From positions 2,657,554 to 2,721,553 of the forward strand of contig NZ_MSCN01000001.1 in assembly GCF_002954685.1 (NCBI RefSeq): 64,000 nucleotides of DNA, read 5' to 3'. The translations under genes and the position numbers were made by a program. The stretch is from Polaribacter porphyrae. Lineage in GTDB: Bacteria; Bacteroidota; Bacteroidia; Flavobacteriales; Flavobacteriaceae. The notes under the pieces are model-generated. The model ran no database searches and had not been told where the DNA came from. It was given only the letters and a program-made list of their open reading frames with translations. Below are positions 28,076-36,400 of this stretch, in pieces (the first letter of the stretch is position 1; every line of letters begins with the position of its first letter).

Positions 28076-30295
28076 TTAATTTGTTAGTTTACCTAAAATT
28101 GCTTTGGCTTTTTTACCTTCTTCTGTACTTCCATAATTTACAGAAACATACTCTAAAGCTTTTACATAAGCTTCTTTATTTTCATTTTTTCCAATAGCAT
28201 AGGCTTTTAGAAGTTCGAATTTAGGTAATAAATTAGAGTTTACTATTGTTGGTGTAAACTCATTTATAGAAGAAATAACTTCTGCATATTTATTGTCTTT
28301 ATACAAATAGTACATTTCTTTGTAGGTAGTTTCAACTTCATCAATCTTAACTTCATCTTCTTTTATTTTTTTTGAAGGATTTAAAATTACCTGTGCAAAT
28401 TTTGTATCTGGATATTGAGTTAAGATTACATTTTTATAGGTATTTGCTTTATCTAAATCTTGTTGGGTTGTATAGATTTGATATAAATGCCAGTTTATAG
28501 GTAAGATAAGTTCTTTTTTTGGTTGCAATTTTGCAACTCTTTCTAACCTTTTCTTTGCTAAATTTAGATTTTTAAACTGCTCTTTATAAATCAACCCTAA
28601 TTCATATAGTGCATCGTTTCTAGATGTTTTTAGGCTATCTATTGCTTCTTTTTCTGTTGGTATTCCACTTAAATAAGTATCCAAATTATACCTTACATTC
28701 ACTTTAGATACTTTTGCGGAATCTTTTGTATTGTTGCCAATTGTAGCTTTTTCTGACCAACGCCAATTGTCTTCTAATTTTCTAGTTCCCCAAACTTTTT
28801 GAAATTCAGTTTTACCAAAATTTAACGATTGTGCATTATAAAAATACCATTTGCCTTTACCTCCTGATAATAAACCTGCATTAGAGTTACCAAATGCTAG
28901 TTGATTTAATCGTAATTGAGCAGCATCTTCATCTGCCTTTTTTATTTTGCTAATATAATCTTCAAAAAACTGCTTTTGATCTTCTTTAGATAATGATGCA
29001 ATTTTTATAATACTATCATTTACAGTAACAGTTTCTTCAAATTTTATTAATGATGCTAAATTTTTATGCTTTCTTTTAACACGTCTTATTCTTAAATCTA
29101 AACTGTCTTTAGAAATTTGCATTACGCTATCATAATAAGCACTTGCATTAATGTATTTTGAGTCTTTAAATGATAGGTTTCCTAGTTTTTCGTAAGTAAA
29201 TGTTTTTTGTTTATCGCCTGCATTTTTTGCTCTTAACGACTTGTTGTAGTTTTCAATAGCTAAATCAATACTATCATTTTTTAGTAACAAAACTGCTTTT
29301 TGATAATATAGCTCATCTAAATAAGGTCTGTTATCTCTATTTTTAATCAACTTATCTAATGTTTTTAAAACTATAGTTGATGTTGAATCATTTGGCGAGT
29401 TTTTTGCTAACTCTATATTTGCGTGTATTTTATATTTATATGGTGCTTTTTTAAAATCTATCAATTTTTTAAACACCATACTTGCAGAATCTTTTTTATT
29501 TTCTGCTGCATACATTTGCCCTAAAATAAAAAGATTTCTCGCTCCTTGTTCCTTATTTTTAAGCGTTCTAGTTGCAAAACTCAAGCTTTCTTTTGCTTTT
29601 TGTAAACTATCACTCTTTATATATGCCATTGCTAAAGCTGTGTAACCTTGTTCTTTTATTTTCTCTGGCAAATCTCTCTCTAAAGTATCTTTAACAATAA
29701 GCAGAAGTTTCATAGACTCTATAGCCCTTTCTTCATTATCATTTCTGATGTTAGCTTTAGCTCTCCAAACTTTGGTTTCATTAATTAAGTCTGCACCAGG
29801 ATAACTTGCAATAACATAATTAAAAGCTTCTATTGCAGGTATAAACCTTTGTTGATAATAACGTGATTTTCCTAAAAGTAAATAAGCATTGTCTATTTGT
29901 CTATTACGTTCAATACCATTAATGTTCATACCATGCTTTTGTATGGCTTTTACTGCTTTTTCTTCTGCTTTATCAAAAGTAGTGAGCTCTTTCTTGTCAT
30001 CATTATTATTTCCTCCAAAACCTGCTCCAGGACCAGAGTTGAATTTTGGGACAGCAATTTTATCCTCTTCAAAAACAATAGGTTCTATTGGCAATCTTTG
30101 AAACCAATCATCTTTATAATTGGTGTTGATGTTTTCTATACCTTTTCTAAAAGCTTCCTTACCATTAAATAATACATTATATTTAGTAGTTAATGCTTGG
30201 TAATTTCTCCTGATAATAGAGTCTTTTTTGGGGCCACATGCATATATGAACCCAAAAATTGTGAGTAATAAAGGTATCTTATAAGTGATTTTCAC
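28076..30295 (-). CDS. porW: Type IX secretion/gliding lipoprotein PorW (SprE)
   Basis: A 739-residue lipoprotein with lipobox IYAC (Cys20). It carries many TPR-like helices across the length (YLLLGKSRYYQQRFIPAIEAFNYVIASYPGA, LDELYYQKAVLLLKNDSIDLAIENYNKSL, GLIYKEQFKNLNLAKKRLERV). The N-terminus KKDSIIRRNYQALTTKYNVLFNG matches PorW/SprE as I know it. In T9SS organisms it links the outer-membrane secretion complex to the motor and is needed for secretion and gliding. It leads the run into bactofilin and the ATP synthase genes. Confidence 0.88.
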   Translation of the reverse strand: MKITYKIPLLLTIFGFIYACGPKKDSIIRRNYQALTTKYNVLFNGKEAFRKGIENINTNYKDDWFQRLPIEPIVFEEDKIAVPKFNSGPGAGFGGNNNDDKKELTTFDKAEEKAVKAIQKHGMNINGIERNRQIDNAYLLLGKSRYYQQRFIPAIEAFNYVIASYPGADLINETKVWRAKANIRNDNEERAIESMKLLLIVKDTLERDLPEKIKEQGYTALAMAYIKSDSLQKAKESLSFATRTLKNKEQGARNLFILGQMYAAENKKDSASMVFKKLIDFKKAPYKYKIHANIELAKNSPNDSTSTIVLKTLDKLIKNRDNRPYLDELYYQKAVLLLKNDSIDLAIENYNKSLRAKNAGDKQKTFTYEKLGNLSFKDSKYINASAYYDSVMQISKDSLDLRIRRVKRKHKNLASLIKFEETVTVNDSIIKIASLSKEDQKQFFEDYISKIKKADEDAAQLRLNQLAFGNSNAGLLSGGKGKWYFYNAQSLNFGKTEFQKVWGTRKLEDNWRWSEKATIGNNTKDSAKVSKVNVRYNLDTYLSGIPTEKEAIDSLKTSRNDALYELGLIYKEQFKNLNLAKKRLERVAKLQPKKELILPINWHLYQIYTTQQDLDKANTYKNVILTQYPDTKFAQVILNPSKKIKEDEVKIDEVETTYKEMYYLYKDNKYAEVISSINEFTPTIVNSNLLPKFELLKAYAIGKNENKEAYVKALEYVSVNYGSTEEGKKAKAILGKLTN

Positions 30296-30326
30296 ACTGG
30301 TAAATCTAAATTAAATATTTGTTTTA

Positions 30327-30334
30327 CAAAACTA
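30327..30334 (-). promoter_or_regulatory. Candidate porW promoter -7 element
   Basis: On the minus strand TAGTTTTG matches TAnnTTTG, 32 bp before the porW start. No clear TTTG -33 box is seen. Confidence 0.35.
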
Positions 30335-30337
30335 AAA

Positions 30338-30384
30338 ACTCTTATTTAAAACTATTTTCTATAGAAAATAGTATAAACAAGAGT
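30338..30384 (-). terminator. Terminator of the PadR/ABC operon
   Basis: A perfect 22-bp palindrome (ACTATTTTCTA and complement, 30351-30372) is nested in an outer ACTCTT/AAGAGT pair, and TTTTTAGTTTTG follows on the minus strand. It lies just past the ABC ATPase stop. Confidence 0.65.
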
Positions 30385-30416
30385 GTAAAAATAGTAATTA
30401 AATAAAAACTGTACTT

Positions 30417-31112
30417 TTAAACCGAAAAATAGCTTTCCAATTCTTTTAAAGTTTCTGCTGAAGTTTCTATGTCTTTAACAACAACTCCTTTATCTAAAAC
30501 CACAATTCTTTCGCAAACTTCTGTTACGTGTGTTAAATCATGACTAGAAATTAAAACAGTGATTTCTCTATTTTCTGTAAGTTCTTTAATGATTTTCTTT
30601 AATCTAATTTGTGTTGTTGGATCTAAATTAGCAAATGGTTCATCTAAAATTACCACTTGTGGATTGCCCATCATTGCTGCTACAATTCCTGCTTTTTTCT
30701 GATTTCCTTTACTTAAATCTCTTAAATATTTTTTCTTCCCTATGATTTCATCATTAAAAAATTCATCAAATTGCCCTAAAAATGATTTTACATCTGCTTT
30801 ATTCATTCCTCTTAAATCACCTATAAACTCGAAATATTCATCTGGAGTTAGATACCCGATTAAAAATGATTCGTCAATAAAAGAACCTGTGAAAGATTTC
30901 CAATCTTCACTTGTATTTACTTGTATATCATGATTTACAATTGCTCCTGTAGTGGGTCTTATTAAATCTAATAGGATATTAAAATAGGTGGTCTTACCTG
31001 CACCATTATTACCTACCAAACCAAAACTTTGTCCTGTTGGGATTTCTAAAGATTCTATATTTAATACTTCTGCTTTTCCGTATTTTTTTGAAAGTTGCGT
31101 AGTTTGTATCAT
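30417..31112 (-). CDS. ABC transporter ATP-binding protein (partner of DUF5687 permease)
   Basis: A 231-residue ATPase: Walker A GNNGAGKTT (about 34-42), an unusual signature LSKGNQKKAG, Walker B VVILDEPFANLDP and H-loop SSHDLTHV. It follows the DUF5687 permease gene by 7 bp and is last in the PadR-headed operon. Together they form an ABC-2-like exporter of unknown cargo. Confidence 0.93.
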   Translation of the reverse strand: MIQTTQLSKKYGKAEVLNIESLEIPTGQSFGLVGNNGAGKTTYFNILLDLIRPTTGAIVNHDIQVNTSEDWKSFTGSFIDESFLIGYLTPDEYFEFIGDLRGMNKADVKSFLGQFDEFFNDEIIGKKKYLRDLSKGNQKKAGIVAAMMGNPQVVILDEPFANLDPTTQIRLKKIIKELTENREITVLISSHDLTHVTEVCERIVVLDKGVVVKDIETSAETLKELESYFSV

Positions 31113-31119
31113 TGTATTT

Positions 31120-32586
31120 TTAATTTTCTTGATTAAATGCGTGAATCATTACATATTTATTTGCAATGTATTTTTTTGTGATAGTAGCCATAATTTTTTT
31201 GTGTAAGGCTATACCAATAAATCCTAAAATTGCTAATGTTAATGTTGCAATTTCAAAACTTACCAACCAGTTTATCAATCCAAAAATTGCCATTGGTAAT
31301 AACATTAAAGGAAAACCAATTATCCATTGTACTGCTCCTGTACCTTGAAAATTAAAAGCTGCCTTTTCATCTAAATTTATTTTTTTTCTGTTAAACGTTC
31401 CTCCATACATAATTACATGAGAGTTTACACCAATATTATAAATCATTGCAGCAAAGTGAACTAACAATACTTTCCAACCAAAATAAACATAAGGAATTCC
31501 TAGAACAAAAAGAGCAACAACACTTATTGTCATAATTGTAAATTTTGATTTTAAATAACGTTCGTATTTAAAATTCTGACTCATCAGCATTTTGTAATAA
31601 CTGCTATCCCAAGCAGGAATAAATTGCCCAAAATTGATTAATAATGTTCCTGTAGAGAAAATTCCCACCAAAACATACATAAATTCCATGTCTGCATAAA
31701 CTGGGTTTGGGTAAAAAAACAAACCATACAACAACCCTATTGCAAGCATCCAAATACCTGATTTTGTGCGTTTATTTCTCCACATTAAGCGTAAATCATT
31801 CTTAATAAAAGGTGCTACATCTCCTAATCTGTCTGCAAATGATAAATCTGCAGAATTTACTTCTTTTGTCTTTTCTGATATGATTGCATCTAAATAAATT
31901 TCGTTTCGTAGCTGTGTGTAGTTTGTAAAATATAAACCAATCAGAACCACCAAAAATATAAGCGCCAATATTGGAGTTTGGTAAATGGCATCAAAGCCTT
32001 GACCAATAAAGCCTGGCAAATCGAACCAATTGAAATGTTGTACCAAATACCCCAGAATTAAAAGGGTTAATAAGCCCCCAAAAACTGCATTATTTTTATT
32101 TACTAAAAAATTGAAAAAATTAGCTGATTGCGTAAGTAAAATCATGGCAGTTAACCAACCTAAAACACCTACAAAGTCATAGCCTTCTTTTATTAAAACT
32201 ACTGAAAAAGGAATGTAAAAAAACAAACCCATAATATTGAAAAAAGAGAGCGATGATTTTGCTAAAATAAAATGTACAATTTTACTTTTTTGAATTGGTA
32301 AAATTAAAAGTGGTTTAATATTCATTACAGGTAATTTCTGCATGATATATCTAAAAATCAAATCACCAACTATAGCGTACATTAAAAATGAATTAACCAA
32401 TACTAGTGGATCTTGATCTGGAAATTGTTTTTTAATAATATAAAAACCTCCTATTCCAATAAATAGAAAACAAACAGCAAAGTATAAACCAAAAAAGCCG
32501 ACAAGAATTTTTGCGCCTATACTTTTACTAAATGAAGCTGAACGAAAAAATTGTTTCCATTCTAAATTTAAAAAATGTGAAATCAT
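31120..32586 (-). CDS. DUF5687 family ABC permease
   Basis: A 488-residue membrane protein with about eleven hydrophobic helices. The N-terminal FLNLEWKQFFRSASFSKSIGAKILVGFFG and the middle FIKNDLRLMWRNKRTKSGIWML are typical of DUF5687 permeases of Bacteroidota. It is paired with the ATPase 7 bp downstream. The context of PadR and four membrane proteins with a shared N-terminal domain suggests that it handles cell-envelope stress or a toxic compound. Confidence 0.88.
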   Translation of the reverse strand: MISHFLNLEWKQFFRSASFSKSIGAKILVGFFGLYFAVCFLFIGIGGFYIIKKQFPDQDPLVLVNSFLMYAIVGDLIFRYIMQKLPVMNIKPLLILPIQKSKIVHFILAKSSLSFFNIMGLFFYIPFSVVLIKEGYDFVGVLGWLTAMILLTQSANFFNFLVNKNNAVFGGLLTLLILGYLVQHFNWFDLPGFIGQGFDAIYQTPILALIFLVVLIGLYFTNYTQLRNEIYLDAIISEKTKEVNSADLSFADRLGDVAPFIKNDLRLMWRNKRTKSGIWMLAIGLLYGLFFYPNPVYADMEFMYVLVGIFSTGTLLINFGQFIPAWDSSYYKMLMSQNFKYERYLKSKFTIMTISVVALFVLGIPYVYFGWKVLLVHFAAMIYNIGVNSHVIMYGGTFNRKKINLDEKAAFNFQGTGAVQWIIGFPLMLLPMAIFGLINWLVSFEIATLTLAILGFIGIALHKKIMATITKKYIANKYVMIHAFNQEN

Positions 32587-32633
32587 AAATTACTTGGTTT
32601 AGTTGTGTATATGTAGTTAATTATCTATTAATG

Positions 32634-32870
32634 TTACAAATTTTTTACTAATTTATATTCTGGATAGGTTTCTTGCAATAATTCTGTAGCTTTTTGTGGA
32701 ATAACGTAATTTGAAACATAAAAAAGAATACACAAAAATGTAACAATCAAACAAATTAATATGAGCCAATGAGTTGCTAAAGAAGTAATATCAAATCTTG
32801 TTAAATTATAAAAGTTGAAAATGTTGATAAAAACCAAACCTGTAAAACCGTTTTTAGTTGTATCAATCAT
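32634..32870 (-). CDS. Small membrane protein in the PadR operon
   Basis: A 78-residue protein with one clear membrane helix (THWLILICLIVTFLCILFYVSNYVI) and a conserved-looking tail QETYPEYKLVKNL. It starts 5 bp after the 154-residue gene. Family not recognised. Confidence 0.6.
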   Translation of the reverse strand: MIDTTKNGFTGLVFINIFNFYNLTRFDITSLATHWLILICLIVTFLCILFYVSNYVIPQKATELLQETYPEYKLVKNL

Positions 32871-32875
32871 AGCCT

Positions 32876-33340
32876 CTAAAAGAAAAATCTTCTCTTCGCT
32901 TTTTTCTTTAGCCTTTCTTGTTTTCGTAATTTATAAGCATTTATACATTCAAAAATTGCAATAATAAATAAAGCACTTAATATAAAAAACTCTGAAAACG
33001 GAATTTGAAATAGCAAATAAAAACCTAAAAAAACCAATGTAGTAGTTATTGCTTTTGGCAGAGTAAACCATTCTTTTGTAAACCGCCAGATAATTTTCCA
33101 ATAACGCTTGTTCATTTGTTTTTGTTTGGCTTCTATAACATCCATAAAACCAAAAATGCCAAACTTTTTAAATGATTTATCTCTTGCTTGTTCAAAAGAA
33201 ATTTTTGAGTTTTCTGCCCAGATTTCTTCAATATCATTGGCTAAATGATCTACCAATTCTGTTTGTACATCATAATGATATACGTAGTGTTTTTTTGTAA
33301 ATTTATATAAAGCTTTTATTTGAATTGATGTTAGTTTCAT
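32876..33340 (-). CDS. Membrane protein with DHL-type helical N-domain (paralogue 4)
   Basis: A 154-residue protein. The cytoplasmic N-terminal domain is KLTSIQIKALYKFTKK...DVQTELVDHLANDIEE, followed by FGIFGFMDVIEAKQKQMNKRYW and two membrane helices. The N-domain aligns by eye with that of the genes at 33337, 34014 and 34665 (common pattern Tx-Qx...(E/V)xLxDHLxxxIE). It starts inside the stop of the upstream gene (4-bp overlap). It resembles HAAS-type helical domains found with PadR regulators, which is a tentative comparison. Confidence 0.65.
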   Translation of the reverse strand: MKLTSIQIKALYKFTKKHYVYHYDVQTELVDHLANDIEEIWAENSKISFEQARDKSFKKFGIFGFMDVIEAKQKQMNKRYWKIIWRFTKEWFTLPKAITTTLVFLGFYLLFQIPFSEFFILSALFIIAIFECINAYKLRKQERLKKKAKRRFFF

Positions 33341-34011
33341 AATGACTTCAAATTAAGTTCTATTACTTTTATCCTTTTACTATAGTTTAGATAAACTAAA
33401 AACCCAGCAAAACTCGATAAGGAATTGATACAAGTAACCACAAACCAAATCCATAATTGTATTTCTTTTGAAACAGGAATTATTCCATCTGGTTTAATAA
33501 ATTGAATGACAACATTAAGCAAAAGAATAGCAAAAAAGATATAAAAACTTCCATATATAAGATACCCTGAACTATTTTTCTGATAAAATTCTTTTAGATA
33601 TAAAACAACTCCTAAAATTACTGGACAGCTAATCAAGGTAAACGTAACAATTTTAAAAATTTGTAAGTTCGAATTTGTAAAAACTAAATAGTAAGCAAAT
33701 ACAAATGAAGCTATAGCAAATAATGATTTTAAAGTTGTGAGTAACTTTAAAATTTTAGTAAAATATTGTTTTCTCACAATTTTATTAATAACAAATAGTC
33801 GCCTTTTATTTAGAGATTCTAAATTTCCATTTAAATTTAATTTGAAGTAAGCATTTTCTACAGCATTATTATACGATTCTCCTTTAGCTATTTTTGCCTC
33901 AATTTCAGAAACTAAATGATCTAAAATCTCAACCCTAATATCCCAATAGGTTAAACCACTTTTCTTCAATCGATTTTCTATTTGTTGAATTTGTTCTTTT
34001 GTTAGTTCCAT
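33337..34011 (-). CDS. Membrane protein with DHL-type helical N-domain (paralogue 3)
   Basis: A 224-residue protein. The N-terminal domain MELTKEQIQQIENRLKKSG...DIRVEILDHLVSEIEAKI ends with an AYFKL helix. It is followed by four or five membrane helices (FAIASFVFAYYLVF, FTLISCPVILGVVLYL and others). It begins 2 bp after the frameshifted paralogue. The shared N-domain with its neighbours suggests gene duplication within the operon. Confidence 0.65.
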   Translation of the reverse strand: MELTKEQIQQIENRLKKSGLTYWDIRVEILDHLVSEIEAKIAKGESYNNAVENAYFKLNLNGNLESLNKRRLFVINKIVRKQYFTKILKLLTTLKSLFAIASFVFAYYLVFTNSNLQIFKIVTFTLISCPVILGVVLYLKEFYQKNSSGYLIYGSFYIFFAILLLNVVIQFIKPDGIIPVSKEIQLWIWFVVTCINSLSSFAGFLVYLNYSKRIKVIELNLKSL

Positions 34012-34013
34012 AA

Positions 34014-34660
34014 TTAAATGGTTTTGTACTTTGCAATTGTTGCTAAATGTTTTCTGTAAAAGTGATAATAAATAAAAGTAGATGAAACAAAAGCGAAATA
34101 CATACCAACTGTCATTCCATTTAGTTCTTTTAGGTTACTTGAAAGTAATAAAATAACTAATAAACCTATTAAAGCATCTAAGTTAAGTGTCTTTAAAATA
34201 AAACCAAAGGTTGTTTTTGTCTTGTTTGGTTTTTTTAAAAACAAAAACACAAATACTGCCAATAATACAATAATAAAAATTTTAAAAAATAAAAAATAGC
34301 TACTTTCAGTAGGATTTTTTATCACAAAATCTAAACTCGTAAAAAGAACGAAAGGCAAAAAATAAGAAAGCATGAGCAATACATAATATTTACCGTAGAT
34401 TTTTTTTGCTTTTTGAATAATTATTTTTGGAGCCATATAACCAACACCAAATAAAAAACTTGAAGTTTCTACCAACTGTAAGCTCCATTTTTTTTGTTTT
34501 ACAGATAAAAGGCATCATTAAAATTTGTTTCTTGATTCATTTCAGCCTCAATATCTAAAATAATATGATCTAAAATTTCTAGACGAACATCAACATAATG
34601 TAGTCCTTTTTTATCAAGATAATTTTCTACTTGTTGTATTTGCTCTTTTGTAATTTCCAT
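34014..34660 (-). pseudogene. Membrane protein with DHL-type helical N-domain (paralogue 2), frameshifted
   Basis: A frame from ATG 34660 encodes MEITKEQIQQVENYLDKKG...DVRLEILDHIILDIEAEM and stops after NDAFYL near 34500. A second frame continues with KQKKWSLQLVETSSFLFGVGYMAPKIII to the stop at 34014. The split lies at TTTTA around 34505-34512: one extra T there would read NDAFLSVKQKKWSLQ, which fits the family pattern. The second part alone would need a TTG start and would lack the N-domain. So this is one gene with a one-base deletion, or an assembly error. The membrane part has four helices. Confidence 0.75.
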
Positions 34661-34664
34661 AACA

Positions 34665-35321
34665 TTAATTTAGTAAGTGTTTATGCTTTTCTAAAATTTG
34701 TTTCCTTTTATTTTTTATCAACAAAATTCCAGAAATATAGAGTCCAAAAGCTATTAATGCATAAATTAAAAATAATAACTTATTTTCCTTAAAAAAGTCA
34801 GCAAGTGAAGTAAATGCATATAATGTTAAATTTGGCAAACTCATCACATTAAACAAATGTTTAAATGAGGTTAATTTTCGTATTCTTTTACTTTTATGAT
34901 ACGTTAATACAAAACTTATTATCATAAGAATTACTAAAATAGATATAATAATAAACCCTAAAGTTTTAGGTTGTAAGTGCAAATGAAAAAAAAAGTTATA
35001 CAGGCAAAAAATTGTAAAAAATGTATATGGTAAATATTTCAATTTGTAAAAAAATCGTAAAAAAATCTGCCATAATTCTCTCTGATATTTCCAATGAATA
35101 CTAGTTTCTAAATTTTTCGAACTTCCTTGAAAGTTGAAAATAAAACTTGAGTTATCAGCTAAATATTTAGAAATATTTCCATTTCCTGTATGCTCAAAAT
35201 CAGTGACTAAATGATCTATTAATTCATTTAAATCTTCTGGATTTGAAAAACGTTTTTTTCTTTTGATATAATCTTCTAAAAAAGCTTGTTGCTTTTCTGT
35301 TATTTCATATTTCTTTTCCAT
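34665..35321 (-). CDS. Membrane protein with DHL-type helical N-domain (paralogue 1)
   Basis: A 218-residue protein. The N-domain EITEKQQAFLEDYIKRKKRF...DLNELIDHLVTDFEHTG resembles those of the next three genes. It is followed by HWKYQRELWQIFLRFFYKLKYLPYTFF and about five membrane helices. It starts 1 bp after the PadR stop, the closest partner of the regulator. Function unknown; a membrane sensor or effector controlled by PadR is likely. Confidence 0.65.
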   Translation of the reverse strand: MEKKYEITEKQQAFLEDYIKRKKRFSNPEDLNELIDHLVTDFEHTGNGNISKYLADNSSFIFNFQGSSKNLETSIHWKYQRELWQIFLRFFYKLKYLPYTFFTIFCLYNFFFHLHLQPKTLGFIIISILVILMIISFVLTYHKSKRIRKLTSFKHLFNVMSLPNLTLYAFTSLADFFKENKLLFLIYALIAFGLYISGILLIKNKRKQILEKHKHLLN

Positions 35322-35322
35322 A

Positions 35323-35661
35323 TTACTCCAAACTAAATTTAGGATTTACCAAATGTTGCATTGTTTTTAAAAACTCTTGCATTTCTAGTAATTTGTTTGC
35401 TGTTTCTTTAGTTCCGTTCTCTGTGAGTTTGTAATACTTACGTAATCTATTCCCAACTTTAGCAACCTCAACATCTAACAAACCATCAGCTTCTAGTTTA
35501 TGTAATGCAGGGTATAGAGCTCCTTCTGTGATGTTTAATTCTCCTTTAGTTAACTCTTTTACTTTTTGTGTAATTTCATAACCATACATTTTATCATTAC
35601 TCTCTAATAGTTTTAAAATAATAGTTTGTAAGGAGCCTTTATATAATTTCTGATTTCCCAT
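35323..35661 (-). CDS. PadR-family transcriptional regulator
   Basis: A 112-residue winged-helix repressor. The N-terminal motif KGSLQTIILKLLESNDKMYGYEITQKVKELTKGELNITEGALYPALHKLEADGLL is the PadR signature, with the wing NRLRKYYKLTENG and a C-terminal dimerisation helix. It heads the minus-strand operon of four paralogous membrane proteins and an ABC exporter. A 13-bp inverted repeat over its promoter is the likely operator, so autorepression is expected. Confidence 0.94.
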   Translation of the reverse strand: MGNQKLYKGSLQTIILKLLESNDKMYGYEITQKVKELTKGELNITEGALYPALHKLEADGLLDVEVAKVGNRLRKYYKLTENGTKETANKLLEMQEFLKTMQHLVNPKFSLE

Positions 35662-35739
35662 TTTTATTGATTTGTAACTATAAATTTGTTTAAAAGTGTA
35701 ATTGTTTGGCTGATTTTATAAAATCATCAAAATACGATT

Positions 35740-35781
35740 CAAATATACATAATTTTCTTATGCATATAAAAATTATGTATA
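35740..35781 (-). promoter_or_regulatory. PadR operator and promoter
   Basis: Perfect 13-bp arms TATACATAATTTT (35744-35756) and AAAATTATGTATA (35769-35781) are separated by 12 bp. The left arm overlaps an exact TATATTTG -7 element on the minus strand (35747-35740). A repressor here would block the PadR operon; ATAC/GTAT-type half-sites are common for PadR proteins. Confidence 0.65.
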
Positions 35782-35796
35782 GATTTTGATTCATAA

Positions 35797-35828
35797 AAAA
35801 ATCCTAAAATTTTAGTTTTAGGATTTTT
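35797..35828 (-). terminator. Terminator of the thioredoxin gene
   Basis: A 13-bp perfect stem (AAAAATCCTAAAA and complement) with a 6-base loop is followed on the minus strand by TTTTTTTATG. It lies 40 bp after the thioredoxin stop. Confidence 0.8.
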
Positions 35829-35867
35829 AAAGAGTATTATTCTACAAGTGTTTTACCTTTTGGGAAA

Positions 35868-36233
35868 CTAAAATGGCTTTTTTACCTTCAAAACATCAGC
35901 AATAATACGCTCTAAATCTGCTTTTGGTAAGGCTCCATTTGCCATTTGGGGTTCTCCTTCTGTTGGACAAAATAACATAGAAGGTATACTTCTTATCCCA
36001 AAAGCTGCAGACAACTCTTGTTCTGCTTCTGTATCTATTTTATAAATGTCAATTTTATCTCCATATTCTTTAGAAAGTTGTTCTAAAATAGGAGCTAACA
36101 TTTTGCATGGACCACACCAATCTGCATAAAAATCGATTAATGCTGGTCTTTTTCCTTCAAATTTCCAATCTTTATTTTTTGTGTAATTAAAAACTTTTTC
36201 TAAAAAAGTTTCTCTTGTTAAGTTTTCTGTCAT
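35868..36233 (-). CDS. trxA: Thioredoxin
   Basis: A 121-residue thioredoxin with active site WCGPCK (Cys40, Cys43), preceded by LIDFYAD, and the cis-proline loop RSIPSMLFC. No signal peptide, so cytoplasmic. It acts as a general disulfide reductase. It is monocistronic between the PadR operator and a divergent peptidase gene. A slight oddity is the extra Cys-Pro-Thr after the cis-proline loop. Confidence 0.93.
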   Translation of the reverse strand: MTENLTRETFLEKVFNYTKNKDWKFEGKRPALIDFYADWCGPCKMLAPILEQLSKEYGDKIDIYKIDTEAEQELSAAFGIRSIPSMLFCPTEGEPQMANGALPKADLERIIADVLKVKKPF

Positions 36234-36335
36234 TCTATTTGTATTAGACTCTTTAGTTATTCTGTAGAAATAGTCGTTTTTATATAGGATAAATTACATA
36301 TCACTATGAATACTAACTTTGAAAAGTTAAAAATT

Positions 36336-36375
36336 GTTAAATAACTGATAATATGTTAAATAACTTCTAATTTTG
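36336..36375 (+). promoter_or_regulatory. Direct repeats and promoter before the prolyl oligopeptidase
   Basis: GTTAAATAACT occurs at 36336-36346 and 36355-36365, 19 bp apart, directly before TAATTTTG (36368-36375), an exact TAnnTTTG -7 element 26 bp from the ATG. The repeats could bind an activator or repressor. Confidence 0.5.
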
Positions 36376-36400
36376 AAGGATTCAAAATTCAAACTACAAG

